Shown: positions 45,513 through 55,018, counted from the stretch's first letter. The stretch is DNA of 64,000 nucleotides from Piscibacillus sp052246295 (GCA_052246295.1 JBQQCO010000010.1), one strand, 5' to 3'. Numbers and translations are program-made. Notes: a model not told the origin generated them from the letters alone.

Positions 45513-46253
45513 ATGTTAGACGGGAAAGTGGCTTTAGTGACAGGAGCTTCACGTGGAATCGGTAGAGCGATTGCGCTTGAATTAGCGAGTAAAGGTGCTA
45601 ATGTTGTCGTGAACTATGCTGGAAGTACAGAACGTGCAGAATCAGTTGTCCAAGAGATTAAAGGCATGGGACAAGATGCCATTGCTGTTCAGGCTAATGT
45701 GGCAGATGCAAGTGATGTCAAAGAAATGGTAAAGACAACAACTGATCATTTTGGGTCTATTGATATTCTCGTAAATAACGCAGGAATTACTCGTGATAAC
45801 TTACTAATGAGAATGAAAGAAGAAGAGTTCGATGATGTCATTGACACGAACTTGAAAGGTGTTTTTAACTGCATTAAAGCTGTCACACGCCCAATGATGA
45901 AGCAACGTGGTGGTAAAATTGTTAATGTCGCTTCAGTCGTTGGCGTTTCAGGAAACCCTGGTCAAACGAATTATGTTGCTGCAAAAGCAGGAGTTATTGG
46001 TATGACGAAGTCAGTTGCTAAAGAATTAGCTGCTCGTCATATTAATGTGAATGCAGTTGCGCCTGGTTTCATCACGACTGATATGACAGATGCGTTATCT
46101 GATGAAGCTAAACAAGGTATGTACGACATGATCCCGTTAAACCGACTAGGAGAGCCAGAAGATGTAGCAAGAGTGGTACGCTTTTTAGCAACAGAGGATT
46201 CTGATTATATTACTGGTCAAACAATTCATGTTGATGGTGGTATGGTCATGTAA
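45513..46253 (+). CDS. fabG: 3-oxoacyl-ACP reductase
   Basis: The 246-residue short-chain dehydrogenase reduces beta-ketoacyl-ACP with NADPH. It has TGASRGIGRAIA, NNAGIT, the catalytic YVAAK with the preceding Ser, and the C-terminal DGGMVM. A small hairpin, CACCTA/TAGGTG (46257-46274), separates it from acpP. Confidence 0.96.
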   Translation: MLDGKVALVTGASRGIGRAIALELASKGANVVVNYAGSTERAESVVQEIKGMGQDAIAVQANVADASDVKEMVKTTTDHFGSIDILVNNAGITRDNLLMRMKEEEFDDVIDTNLKGVFNCIKAVTRPMMKQRGGKIVNVASVVGVSGNPGQTNYVAAKAGVIGMTKSVAKELAARHINVNAVAPGFITTDMTDALSDEAKQGMYDMIPLNRLGEPEDVARVVRFLATEDSDYITGQTIHVDGGMVM

Positions 46254-46304
46254 TTACACCTAATTTAATAGGTGGTAAGAACCTTTTGAAGGGAGGTGAA
46301 ATAA

Positions 46305-46538
46305 ATGGCAGATGTATTTGATAAAGTAAAAGATATCATTGTTGAACGTTTAGATGTTGATGAAGCTAAAGTTACGAAAGAAGCTTCATTTAAAGACGAT
46401 TTAGAGGCGGACTCATTAGATGTTGTTGAATTAGTAATGGAATTAGAAGATGAGTTCGACATGGAAATTTCTGATGAAGATGCAGAAAAAATTCAAACAG
46501 TTGGTGATGCTGTTGATTACATAAACAGCAACCAATAA
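46305..46538 (+). CDS. acpP: Acyl carrier protein
   Basis: The 77-residue acidic protein carries the phosphopantetheine site DSLDVVELVMELE. A very strong AAGGGAGGTGA site fits its high expression. It is the last lipid gene of the fapR operon. Confidence 0.97.
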   Translation: MADVFDKVKDIIVERLDVDEAKVTKEASFKDDLEADSLDVVELVMELEDEFDMEISDEDAEKIQTVGDAVDYINSNQ

Positions 46539-46551
46539 TAAAATTTATAGG

Positions 46552-46580
46552 GGGTGGCTTTAAAATTTATAGCCATCCTC
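46552..46580 (+). terminator. Hairpin between acpP and rnc
   Basis: GGGTGGCT (46552-46559) pairs with AGCCATCC (46571-46578). AAAATTTATAG occurs directly before the stem and again in the loop. There is no long T run, so it may be a weak terminator or an mRNA processing or stabilising structure for abundant acpP mRNA. Confidence 0.45.
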
Positions 46581-46604
46581 ATCTTATTTAAACGGGTGAG
46601 AGAA

Positions 46605-47279
46605 ATGGATTTCAAACAATTACAAAACGATATCAACATTCAATTTAATAACGAAGATTTATTAAAACAAGCCTTTATGCATACATCGTATGTGAATGAG
46701 CACCGAGAACAACAACTTGAAGACAATGAGCGTTTAGAATTTTTAGGAGACGCTGTGCTTGAACTAGCTGTTTCTCAGTATTTGTATCGCGAGTATAAGC
46801 AGATGAGTGAAGGAGAATTAACAAAATTTCGCGCCAATATAGTATGTGAACCATCATTAGAAAGGTTTGCTAAAGATCTAAATTTGAATGAATATCTTTT
46901 GTTAGGTAAAGGTGAAGAAAAGTCGGGCGGACGTGAACGACCTTCACTACTTGCTGATGCTTATGAAGCTTTAATCGGTGCAATATACTTAGATCAAGGA
47001 TTTGATCAAGTTATTTCATTCTTAACGGAGTTTATGTATTCGAAAATCGAACCAGGTGCTTTTTCACATGCGATGGATTATAAAACTCAACTACAGGAGC
47101 TAGTCCAACAAGATGGAAAGCAGGTCCATTATAAAATAGTTGATGAAATTGGTCCCGCACACAATAGAAAGTTTGTTGCCAATGTTTTCGTTGGTGAACA
47201 AATGAAAGGCCAAGGTACCGGCCGCACTAAGAAAGAAGCAGAACAAGAAGCTGCAGAAAAGGCATTGAATGAATTATAA
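46605..47279 (+). CDS. rnc: Ribonuclease III
   Basis: The 224-residue enzyme cuts double-stranded RNA (rRNA precursors, scRNA). The RNase III signature NERLEFLGDAVLEL and the catalytic DAYEALIGAIYLD are followed by a double-stranded RNA-binding domain (from about 155). The ATG at 46605 follows GGGTGAGAG; a frame back to 46554 runs through the intergenic hairpin and is rejected. In B. subtilis smc follows directly; here a repeat and a yfkK-like gene intervene. Confidence 0.96.
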   Translation: MDFKQLQNDINIQFNNEDLLKQAFMHTSYVNEHREQQLEDNERLEFLGDAVLELAVSQYLYREYKQMSEGELTKFRANIVCEPSLERFAKDLNLNEYLLLGKGEEKSGGRERPSLLADAYEALIGAIYLDQGFDQVISFLTEFMYSKIEPGAFSHAMDYKTQLQELVQQDGKQVHYKIVDEIGPAHNRKFVANVFVGEQMKGQGTGRTKKEAEQEAAEKALNEL

Positions 47280-47283
47280 AAAT

Positions 47284-47338
47284 AAATACTCCCTTTTGGT
47301 AGACAGCATTAAAAACTGTTACTAAAAGGGAGTATTTT
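47284..47338 (+). terminator. Terminator after rnc
   Basis: A long stem AAATACTCCCTTTT with its complement AAAAGGGAGTATTT, plus inner CAG/CTG pairing, followed by TTTTAATTT. Confidence 0.85.
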
Positions 47339-47387
47339 AATTTAAAGCCTATTAATTAATGATTGAGTTTGTTTGATATAGTGATTC

Positions 47388-47627
47388 GCTTTCGGTGGAC
47401 GCTTTCCACGGGCATGGCTTCAACTATTTTTGAGAAAAAATTCATTTTCTCAAAAAGGATTTTCAGTTCGTGCTGTTCCCGCGACGAACAGGACGATCTA
47501 GTGTCGGCGTTGGCCACAAATGTTACTTGCATTACTTCTTTGCCTAAGTTTGCGCAGAGTAATCGTAGGCGCAGGACGTGGCCGCTTTTAGCCGACCTGG
47601 AGTCGCCACCTTCGCTCATCACTATTC
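47388..47627. repeat. Dispersed GC-rich repeat, copy C, with an internal insertion
   Basis: The start (GCTTTCGGTGGACGCTTTCC), middle (GGCTTCAACTAT, AAGGATTTTCAG, TCGTGCTGTTC) and end (CTGGAGTCGCCACCTTCGCTCA) match copy A at 6,752. Between middle and end it carries about 115 extra bases, starting near 47,480, with GTGTCGGCGTTGGCCACA and GGCGCAGGACGTGGCCGC. Open frames across it on both strands are repeat-derived. Nothing else is seen in the 47,340-47,715 gap. Confidence 0.8.
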
Positions 47628-47715
47628 AACATAACATCAACATTCTATTTTTGACTTTTAAATTAACCTTTAATTCTCAATAATAAAATGGCCTTTAAAT
47701 AATAATTATCTATTT

Positions 47716-47937
47716 TTATTTACGTAACTTTTTTAATTCATCAATAATAGCATGAATCTCAGGTACACTTACCTGATTTTTACTTTTAACCATATCATGT
47801 AATTGCTTAATTTCATCATAATCATCTAAGCTAAAGTTTTCGTGATTCATGATTGTAGGGTTTAATACTTGCAATTGTTTAGACATATCATCAATGATAT
47901 ATTTCAAATTTTCTTCTGTAGCTTCGTTTAAATTCAT
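47716..47937 (-). CDS. UPF0435 family protein (YfkK-like, DUF1128)
   Basis: The 73-residue, mostly helical protein has FSLDDYDEIKQLHDMVKSKN and VPEIHAIIDELKKLRK, the pattern of the UPF0435/YfkK family. Function is unknown. The ATG at 47937 follows AAGGAGTGA on the minus strand; a GTG 9 bp upstream overlaps that site. In B. subtilis yfkK is elsewhere, so its place between rnc and smc is a rearrangement. Confidence 0.8.
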   Translation of the reverse strand: MNLNEATEENLKYIIDDMSKQLQVLNPTIMNHENFSLDDYDEIKQLHDMVKSKNQVSVPEIHAIIDELKKLRK

Positions 47938-48049
47938 TCCGTTCACTCCTTCGATTTATTCGCAACCTTCTTCAGCCACTGATTTTATGATAAAATAAAA
48001 AAGTTCAGATGTTAAGATTAGAACTGAAAAATTGAGTAGGTGTTTACAT

Positions 48050-51000
48050 ATGTTTTTAAAAAAATTAGAATCTGTAGGCTTTAAATCATTTGCTGAACGC
48101 ATTACGGTGGATTTCGTGCCAGGTGTTACAGCAGTTGTTGGGCCTAACGGAAGTGGGAAATCAAATGTTACGGATGCTATTCGCTGGGTATTAGGCGAAC
48201 AATCAGCAAAATCACTACGTGGAGCAAAAATGGAAGACATCATTTTTGCGGGTAGTGATTCAAGACGCGCATTAAACGTAGCAGAAGTAACGCTAACTTT
48301 AGATAATAAAGATCAACGTTTACCAATAGATTATGAAGAAGTTGCTGTTACTCGTCGCGTGTATCGGTCTGGTGAAAGTGAATATTTAATAAATAAGCAA
48401 CCATGTAGGTTAAAAGACATTGTCGATTTATTTATGGACTCTGGGTTAGGTAAGGAAGCTTTTTCAATTATTAGTCAGGGTAAAGTAGAAGAGATCTTAA
48501 GCTCAAAATCAGAAGAACGTCGGTCAATTTTTGAAGAAGCCGCTGGAGTATTAAAATATAAGCAACGTAAGAATAAGGCTGTTAAAAAGTTAACTGAAAC
48601 CGAGGATAACTTAAGTCGTGTTGAAGATATCATTCATGAAATTGAGGGCCAATTGGAACCGTTAAAGGAACAAGCGGCAGTGGCTAAAGAATATTTAGAG
48701 AAGAAAGAAGAGCTTGAACAACATGAAGTATCTTTAATCGTTACAGAAATTGAAAACATTCATACCGAATGGGGTCAGTTGCTTAAGGAAATTGATTCTT
48801 TAAAAGAACAATTAATGGAAGAGAAAACGACTATACAGGCTGATGAATCTAAGGTTGAAGAATATGGACAACATATTCAAGGATTAGATCAAAAAATCGA
48901 AGGCCTTCAAGATCAAAAACTAACATTAACTCAGCAAATTGAACAGCTAGACGGGCAAAAAAATCTACTAGTAGAACGTCTAAAACATTATGATGAAAGT
49001 AAAGAGAAACTTAATCATGATATTAAAGAAAGTCAAGATCAAATAGAACAATTTGAACTTGATTATGAAGATCAAGAAATGAAGTTAAAATCATTAGAAT
49101 CTCAAAGGGATGAAACAAAGAAAACAATTAGTAATATTAATAAAGATATTGCTAACTCAGGTGAAGATATTGAAGAGCAAATTGAATCAATGAAAGCTGA
49201 ATATATTGAGATTCTTAATGAACAAGCAGCAAACAGGAACGAAAAAGCATCAATTGAAAAACAAATTGAACAAACAAAAGCTCGTAAACAACGCTTAGAT
49301 GAGAGATTTGAAAAACTAATTGAAGAGCGAGAGTCTTTGGAAGAAGACCAATCAGCACAAGCGAAAGAGAAAGTCGCTTTAGAAGAAAAACTTAATTCAA
49401 TTAATAATCAATTAAGTGAGTTACAAGAGACAAACCAAAGCTTATCTGAAGAGATTCGCCAAGATGAAGAAAAGCTTTATAAAGGATATCGAATCATTGA
49501 ACAGCTACGTTCTAAAAAAGACATGCTTGAAGACATGAAAGAGTCTTATAGTGGTTTTTTTCATGGTGTTAAAGCAGTGTTGCAAGCAAAAGAAAAAGGC
49601 AATTTAGATGGAATACATGGAGCAGTCGCTCAATTAATGGATATACCAAATGACTATGTGACAGCTATGGAAACGGCATTAGGTGGACAAGCTCAACATA
49701 TTGTCGTTGGTAAAGATCATGAGGCGAGACAAGCGATTCAATGGTTAAAGAAAACAAATAGTGGGCGTGCGACATTTTTACCAATGTCTACGATTAGACC
49801 TCGCCAAGTTGATTCAAGACATATTCAACAAATTGAAAACCATGGTGGCTTTATAGGTGTAGGAAGCGAATTAGTGAAATATGATGCTTCTTATGACGGG
49901 ATTGTAAAAAATTTATTAGGGAACGTATTAATCTCAAAATCGCTTAAAGATGCGAACGAATTAGCTAGTTCAACGAATCATCGTTATCGGATTGTGACGT
50001 TAGAAGGTGATATTGTTAATCCAGGTGGTTCAATGAGTGGTGGTGCTAAAAAACGCTCAAACCAAACGTCATTATTTACTAGAGACCGCGAGTTAGAGGA
50101 AGTTCAAACTAAGCTGAATGATTTTGAAACAAAGAGTTTAGATTTTGAACGAAAACTAAGCGAGAAAAAAGACCGTCATAAGAACATTCAAGAAGATTTA
50201 CAGCAGCAACAGGTCAAAAAAGATGAATTATATGACAAATATCAAATGGTAAAGGAAAATTATCAAGCATTACAGGCAAGACTGTCTAATATTAATGACC
50301 AACTTTCCGTTTATGATCAAGAGAACCATCAGCATGAAGAAGAAATGAATTCTTTAACACAACAGTTATCAAGTATTACAGAACATTTAGAAACTCAAGA
50401 AACTCAGTCTGACAAGCTTCGAAAAAAGATTGACAATTTATCTTCGAATCAATCAGACTTTAAGGCCAATATTGAAAAGCATAAAGAACGATTAAACCAT
50501 ATGCAAATTAGGCTAGCGGAACAAGAAAGTGAAGTCAGAAATCAGAAAGAGCGTTTAAATCAGATTCAAGAAAGCTTAAACGAGGCTCGCCAAACTAAAC
50601 AACAATATCAAGATGAATTAAATCGATTAGAGGAATCACATCAAAATGCGCAAACGGTTGATAGTTTATCTGACAACATTAAAGAAGCTCAAACTCAATT
50701 AATCGAGATTAATGATCAACTAGGTCAATCTCGTGAAGAGCGTCAGAGAGTAACTCAAACAAGAGAAGATCTTGAAAGAGAATTAAAAGAACGTAACAGA
50801 CAATATCAACAACGAAACAGTCATATGCAACAACTTGAGGTCAAAGCGAACAGACTTGATGTTGACTTAGAAAATCGTTTGAATCATTTACGTGAAGAGT
50901 ATATGCTTACATTTGAAAAAGCTAAAAAAGACTTCGGTCTAACTGAAGAAATTGATGAGACGAGAGAGAAAGTTAAACTAATTAAACGCTCAATTGATGA

Positions 51001-51619
51001 ACTTGGTACGGTAAACCTAGGTTCTATTGAAGAGTATGAGCGAATTCAAGAACGTTACGAATTTCTAACGGAACAACAACAAGACTTACTGGATGCAAAA
51101 GATACGTTACACTCAATTATTCAAGAAATGGATGAAGAAATGGTACGTCGCTTCAGTGAGACGTTTAGTCAAATCCAAGAACAATTCGCAATTGTATTTA
51201 AAGAATTATTCGGTGGAGGACGTGCAGAATTAAAATTAACGAACCCAGATGATCTACTCGAAACAGGAGTCGATATTATCGCACAGCCACCAGGCAAGAA
51301 GCTTCAAAACCTTGGTCTTTTATCAGGTGGAGAAAGAGCTCTTACAGCTATTGCCTTGTTATTTGCGATTTTAAGAGTTCGCCCAGTACCATTCTGTGTG
51401 CTGGATGAAGTTGAAGCAGCGCTTGATGAAGCCAATGTTATGCGCTTCGGTAAGTATTTGAAGGAATTCTCACAGCATACACAATTCATTGTGATCACCC
51501 ACCGTAAAGGTACGATGGAAAACGCTGATGTGCTATATGGAATTACAATGCAAGAATCAGGTGTATCTAAACTTGTATCTGTTAAGCTAGAAGAAACAGA
51601 AGAGATGGTACTAAACTAA
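48050..51619 (+). CDS. smc: Chromosome segregation SMC protein
   Basis: The 1,189-residue protein has Walker A GPNGSGKSN (31-39), two long coiled coils (about 170-500 and 670-1010), a hinge around 510-670 with GGSMSGGA at its end, the signature LSGGERAL and Walker B CVLDEVEAALDEAN. With ScpA and ScpB it organises and separates chromosomes. The ATG at 48050 gives the canonical MFLKKLESVGFKSFA; an upstream GTG adds only six atypical residues. Confidence 0.97.
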   Translation: MFLKKLESVGFKSFAERITVDFVPGVTAVVGPNGSGKSNVTDAIRWVLGEQSAKSLRGAKMEDIIFAGSDSRRALNVAEVTLTLDNKDQRLPIDYEEVAVTRRVYRSGESEYLINKQPCRLKDIVDLFMDSGLGKEAFSIISQGKVEEILSSKSEERRSIFEEAAGVLKYKQRKNKAVKKLTETEDNLSRVEDIIHEIEGQLEPLKEQAAVAKEYLEKKEELEQHEVSLIVTEIENIHTEWGQLLKEIDSLKEQLMEEKTTIQADESKVEEYGQHIQGLDQKIEGLQDQKLTLTQQIEQLDGQKNLLVERLKHYDESKEKLNHDIKESQDQIEQFELDYEDQEMKLKSLESQRDETKKTISNINKDIANSGEDIEEQIESMKAEYIEILNEQAANRNEKASIEKQIEQTKARKQRLDERFEKLIEERESLEEDQSAQAKEKVALEEKLNSINNQLSELQETNQSLSEEIRQDEEKLYKGYRIIEQLRSKKDMLEDMKESYSGFFHGVKAVLQAKEKGNLDGIHGAVAQLMDIPNDYVTAMETALGGQAQHIVVGKDHEARQAIQWLKKTNSGRATFLPMSTIRPRQVDSRHIQQIENHGGFIGVGSELVKYDASYDGIVKNLLGNVLISKSLKDANELASSTNHRYRIVTLEGDIVNPGGSMSGGAKKRSNQTSLFTRDRELEEVQTKLNDFETKSLDFERKLSEKKDRHKNIQEDLQQQQVKKDELYDKYQMVKENYQALQARLSNINDQLSVYDQENHQHEEEMNSLTQQLSSITEHLETQETQSDKLRKKIDNLSSNQSDFKANIEKHKERLNHMQIRLAEQESEVRNQKERLNQIQESLNEARQTKQQYQDELNRLEESHQNAQTVDSLSDNIKEAQTQLIEINDQLGQSREERQRVTQTREDLERELKERNRQYQQRNSHMQQLEVKANRLDVDLENRLNHLREEYMLTFEKAKKDFGLTEEIDETREKVKLIKRSIDELGTVNLGSIEEYERIQERYEFLTEQQQDLLDAKDTLHSIIQEMDEEMVRRFSETFSQIQEQFAIVFKELFGGGRAELKLTNPDDLLETGVDIIAQPPGKKLQNLGLLSGGERALTAIALLFAILRVRPVPFCVLDEVEAALDEANVMRFGKYLKEFSQHTQFIVITHRKGTMENADVLYGITMQESGVSKLVSVKLEETEEMVLN

Positions 51620-51638
51620 TTGCGAAAGGAAGACGTAT

Positions 51639-52634
51639 ATGGGATTCTTTAAAAAGCTTAAAGATAAAATTAACAATCAAACTGAACAAGTTACAGATAA
51701 ATTTAAAGATGGAATGTCTAAAACGAGAGATTCATTTACGTCAAAAGTGAATGATCTAGTTGCCCGATATCGCAAAGTTGATGAAGAGTTTTTCGAAGAA
51801 CTAGAAGAAATCTTAATCTCTGCAGATGTTGGCGTCTCAACTGTTATGGAGCTAATAGAAGAATTAGAAATGGAAGTAAAGCGTCGTAACATTCAAGATA
51901 CTGAAGAGGTCAAAGAAGTCATATCTGAAAAATTAGTAGAGATTTATTATGGAGACGATGATTCTTCAATTGAGGAATTACACTTAAATGAGAATGGACT
52001 TTCGGTTATTTTGACAGTAGGTGTGAATGGTGTTGGTAAAACGACGACAATTGGTAAATTGGCCCACCAATTAAAGCAAGAAGGTAAATCCGTCCTACTA
52101 GCAGCTGGTGATACGTTTAGAGCTGGTGCCATTGATCAGCTTGAAGTATGGGGGGAGCGTACAGGTGTTGATGTCATTAAACACTCGGAAGGAAGTGACC
52201 CTGCTGCTGTTATTTATGATGGCATACAAGCAGCTAAATCACGTGGTGCAGATGTCTTAATCTGTGACACTGCAGGTCGTTTACAAAATAAAGTTAATCT
52301 AATGAACGAATTGGCGAAAGTGAAAAAAGTGATTTCTCGAGAAATTGAAGGTGCTCCACACGAGACACTTCTAGTCTTAGATGCGACAACTGGACAGAAT
52401 GCCTTAAGCCAAGCCAAAACGTTTAAAGAAGCAACGGATGTATCTGGAATTGTTTTAACTAAGTTGGATGGGACAGCACGAGGTGGAATCGTGTTAGCAA
52501 TTCGAAATGAGTTAGATATTCCCGTTAAATTTGTTGGATTAGGAGAACAAATGGAAGACTTACAACCATTTGATGCACATCAATTTGTATACGGATTATT
52601 TGGAGACTTAATTACTGAGGAATCCGATGAATAG
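51639..52634 (+). CDS. ftsY: FtsY, signal recognition particle receptor
   Basis: The 331-residue protein starts MGFFKKLKDKI, an amphipathic targeting region, and has the NG GTPase domain: GVNGVGKTTTIGKLA, DTFRAGAIDQL, DTAGRLQ and TKLDGTARGG. It receives SRP-ribosome complexes at the membrane. The operon order smc-ftsY-ylxM-ffh is conserved. Confidence 0.97.
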   Translation: MGFFKKLKDKINNQTEQVTDKFKDGMSKTRDSFTSKVNDLVARYRKVDEEFFEELEEILISADVGVSTVMELIEELEMEVKRRNIQDTEEVKEVISEKLVEIYYGDDDSSIEELHLNENGLSVILTVGVNGVGKTTTIGKLAHQLKQEGKSVLLAAGDTFRAGAIDQLEVWGERTGVDVIKHSEGSDPAAVIYDGIQAAKSRGADVLICDTAGRLQNKVNLMNELAKVKKVISREIEGAPHETLLVLDATTGQNALSQAKTFKEATDVSGIVLTKLDGTARGGIVLAIRNELDIPVKFVGLGEQMEDLQPFDAHQFVYGLFGDLITEESDE

Positions 52635-52646
52635 AGGAGGCTGCTT

Positions 52647-52973
52647 GTGTTAGAGAAAACGACACGGATTAATTATTTATTTGATTTCTATCAAGAATTA
52701 CTAACACCCAAACAGAAGAATTATATGGAATTATATTATTTGGAAGATTATTCTCTTGGGGAAATTTCAGAGACTTATGATGTTAGTAGACAAGCAGTTT
52801 ATGATAATATAAAACGTACAGAGGCTATGCTTGAAGAATATGAAGATAAATTAGGTTTATATAAACGTTTTGAGCAACAAAACCGTTTATTAGAAGATAT
52901 GAAAGAAGCACTCTCTAATAAAGACTATAATCAGTTAAAATCTTTAGTAACAGAGATGGAAAACCTAGATTAG
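52647..52973 (+). CDS. ylxM: YlxM, UPF0122 helix-turn-helix protein of the SRP operon
   Basis: The 108-residue protein has a sigma-4-like HTH, LEDYSLGEISETYDVSRQAV, then a charged helix. In Streptococcus YlxM interacts with SRP components. The start is GTG at 52647 after GAGGAGG. It lies directly before ffh. Confidence 0.94.
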   Translation: MLEKTTRINYLFDFYQELLTPKQKNYMELYYLEDYSLGEISETYDVSRQAVYDNIKRTEAMLEEYEDKLGLYKRFEQQNRLLEDMKEALSNKDYNQLKSLVTEMENLD

Positions 52974-52985
52974 GAGGACGGTCAA

Positions 52986-54329
52986 ATGGCATTTGAAGGA
53001 TTAGCCGACCGATTACAAGGTACGATTAAGAAAATTACCGGTAAAGGTAAAGTAACCGAACAAGATGTCAAAGAAATGACGCGTGAAGTTCGATTAGCAC
53101 TACTTGAAGCCGATGTTAACTTTAAGGTCGTTAAAGATCTGATTAAGCGAATTAAAGAACGCGCAATTGGACAGGACGTATTAGAAGGATTAAACCCTGG
53201 ACAACAAGTTATTAAAGTCGTCAAAGAAGAGTTGACTGAGTTAATGGGTGGCGAGCAAAGCAAAATTGCTGTTGCTAGCAAGCCACCAACTGTTATTATG
53301 ATGGTTGGTTTACAAGGTGCCGGTAAAACAACGACAACTGGAAAATTAGCGAACCATTTACGCAAAAAGTATAACCGTAACCCGATGTTAGTAGCGGCCG
53401 ACGTGTACCGTCCAGCTGCCATTAACCAATTAGAAACATTAGGTAAGCAATTGGATATGCCTGTTTTCTCAAAAGGAACAGACGCAAACCCAGTGGATAT
53501 TGCCAAAGAAGCACTTGCTGAAGCAAAAGAACAACATAAAGACTATGTTTTAATCGATACAGCAGGTCGTCTACACATTGATGAAGGATTGATGGATGAA
53601 CTTCATAATATTAAAGAGGCCGTGAATCCGGATGAAGTTTTCCTAGTTGTTGATTCCATGACAGGTCAAGATGCTGTTAATGTTGCGGAAAGTTTTGATG
53701 AAAAATTAGACATTTCTGGAGTTGTTTTAACAAAGCTTGACGGTGATACTCGTGGTGGTGCAGCACTATCAATTAGAGCTGTGACAGGTAAACCAATTAA
53801 GTTTGCTGGTATGGGTGAAAAATTAGATCAGTTAGAAGCTTTCCACCCTGATCGCATGGCATCAAGAATTCTTGGAATGGGTGATGTCTTAAGCTTAATC
53901 GAAAAGGCTGAAACTGAAGTCGACGAAAAGAAAGCTAAAGAAATGGAACAGAAAATGAAGGATATGTCCTTCACGTTTGAGGACTTCCTTGAACAAATGG
54001 CGCAAGTACGTAACATGGGGCCATTAGATGAACTCATCAATATGATGCCTGGAGCTAATAAAATGAAAGGCATGAAAAACATGCAACTTGATGAGAAACA
54101 GATCGATCATGTTGAAGCCATTATCCAGTCTATGACTAAAGAAGAACGTACGAACCCAAGTGTGATCAATGCAAGCAGGAAAAAGCGTATAGCAAAAGGT
54201 TCTGGTACGTCAGTTTCTCAAGTGAACCGTCTATTAAAACAATTTGATGAAATGAAGAAAATGATGAAGCAAATGATGGGCGGCAAGAAGGGTAAGAAAA
54301 AAGGTGGAATGAATTTTCCTTTTATGTAA
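52986..54329 (+). CDS. ffh: Ffh, signal recognition particle protein
   Basis: The 447-residue GTPase has an N domain with the ALLEAD motif, GLQGAGKTTTTGKLA, DTAGRLH, TKLDGDTRGG, and a methionine-rich M domain at the C-terminus (from about 295) that binds scRNA and signal peptides. The scRNA gene is not in this window. Confidence 0.97.
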   Translation: MAFEGLADRLQGTIKKITGKGKVTEQDVKEMTREVRLALLEADVNFKVVKDLIKRIKERAIGQDVLEGLNPGQQVIKVVKEELTELMGGEQSKIAVASKPPTVIMMVGLQGAGKTTTTGKLANHLRKKYNRNPMLVAADVYRPAAINQLETLGKQLDMPVFSKGTDANPVDIAKEALAEAKEQHKDYVLIDTAGRLHIDEGLMDELHNIKEAVNPDEVFLVVDSMTGQDAVNVAESFDEKLDISGVVLTKLDGDTRGGAALSIRAVTGKPIKFAGMGEKLDQLEAFHPDRMASRILGMGDVLSLIEKAETEVDEKKAKEMEQKMKDMSFTFEDFLEQMAQVRNMGPLDELINMMPGANKMKGMKNMQLDEKQIDHVEAIIQSMTKEERTNPSVINASRKKRIAKGSGTSVSQVNRLLKQFDEMKKMMKQMMGGKKGKKKGGMNFPFM

Positions 54330-54340
54330 TGGAAAAATAC

Positions 54341-54369
54341 TTTACACACTTTTAGACATCTGATACAAT
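54341..54369 (+). promoter_or_regulatory. Promoter of rpsP-khpA
   Basis: TTTACA (54341-54346), a 17-bp spacer and TACAAT (54364-54369), starting 12 bp after the ffh stop. Confidence 0.75.
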
Positions 54370-54408
54370 TTATTCTTGTGAGAAGGAAATTTGATGGAGG
54401 TGTAAATA

Positions 54409-54678
54409 ATGGCAGTAAAAATCCGTATGAAAAGAATGGGTTCTAAAAGAAAACCATACTATCGTTTAGTAGTTGCTGATTCACGTTCTCCACGTGATGG
54501 TCGCATTATTGAACAGATTGGCACATATAATCCTTTAAGTGAAACTCCAGAAGTTTCAATTGATGAAGATAAAGCGTTAGATTGGTTATCTAAAGGCGCT
54601 AAGCCAAGCGACACAGTTCGTAACCTATTCTCTAAAGAAGGCATCATGACGAAGTTTCACGAATCAAAAGCTAAATAG
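54409..54678 (+). CDS. rpsP: Ribosomal protein bS16
   Basis: The 89-residue protein MAVKIRMKRMGSKRKPYYRLV is standard bS16. Its GGAGGTG site is strong. It is first in the rpsP-khpA unit. Confidence 0.97.
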   Translation: MAVKIRMKRMGSKRKPYYRLVVADSRSPRDGRIIEQIGTYNPLSETPEVSIDEDKALDWLSKGAKPSDTVRNLFSKEGIMTKFHESKAK

Positions 54679-54695
54679 TAAAGGTTAGTGATATC

Positions 54696-54923
54696 ATGAA
54701 AGCCTTAATTGAAACGATTGTACAACCACTTGTCGATTATCCTGAAGAAGTTCAGGTGACTGTTGAAGAAACGGATGAAAAGATCCGTTATCATTTAACG
54801 GTTAACGAAAATGATGTAGGCAAAGTGATTGGTAAGAACGGTCGAATTGCAAAAGCAATCCGAACAGTCGTTCATGCCGCTGGATCAGATATTAATAAAA
54901 AAATATTTGTTGATATTATGTAA
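54696..54923 (+). CDS. khpA: KhpA, KH-domain RNA-binding protein (YlqC)
   Basis: The 75-residue protein has a single KH domain with VGKVIGKNGRIAKAIRTVV, matching the GxxG loop. With KhpB (Jag) it binds RNA and influences cell elongation in streptococci. A terminator follows its stop at once. Confidence 0.95.
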   Translation: MKALIETIVQPLVDYPEEVQVTVEETDEKIRYHLTVNENDVGKVIGKNGRIAKAIRTVVHAAGSDINKKIFVDIM

Positions 54924-54955
54924 TGGGAGAGGTCTAACCTTTCCCATTTTTACAA
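54921..54955 (+). terminator. Terminator after khpA
   Basis: ATGGGAGAGG pairs with CCTTTCCCAT (one mismatch) around TCTAA, then TTTTTA. It overlaps the khpA stop codon region. Confidence 0.85.
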
Positions 54956-54965
54956 TCATATATTT

Positions 54966-55018
54966 TGCAGTTGAAATACACGTTGACTGATTAAGAGACA
55001 AATTGTATTTCAACTGCA
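54966..55018. repeat. Perfect 15-bp inverted repeat upstream of ylqD
   Basis: TGCAGTTGAAATACA (54966-54980) and TGTATTTCAACTGCA (55004-55018) are exact reverse complements, 23 bases apart. No T run follows, so it is not an obvious terminator. Confidence 0.9.

Noticed and set aside
47356..47683. 106-codon plus and 88-codon minus frames
   Set aside because: They overlap each other across repeat copy C and have no convincing ribosome site.
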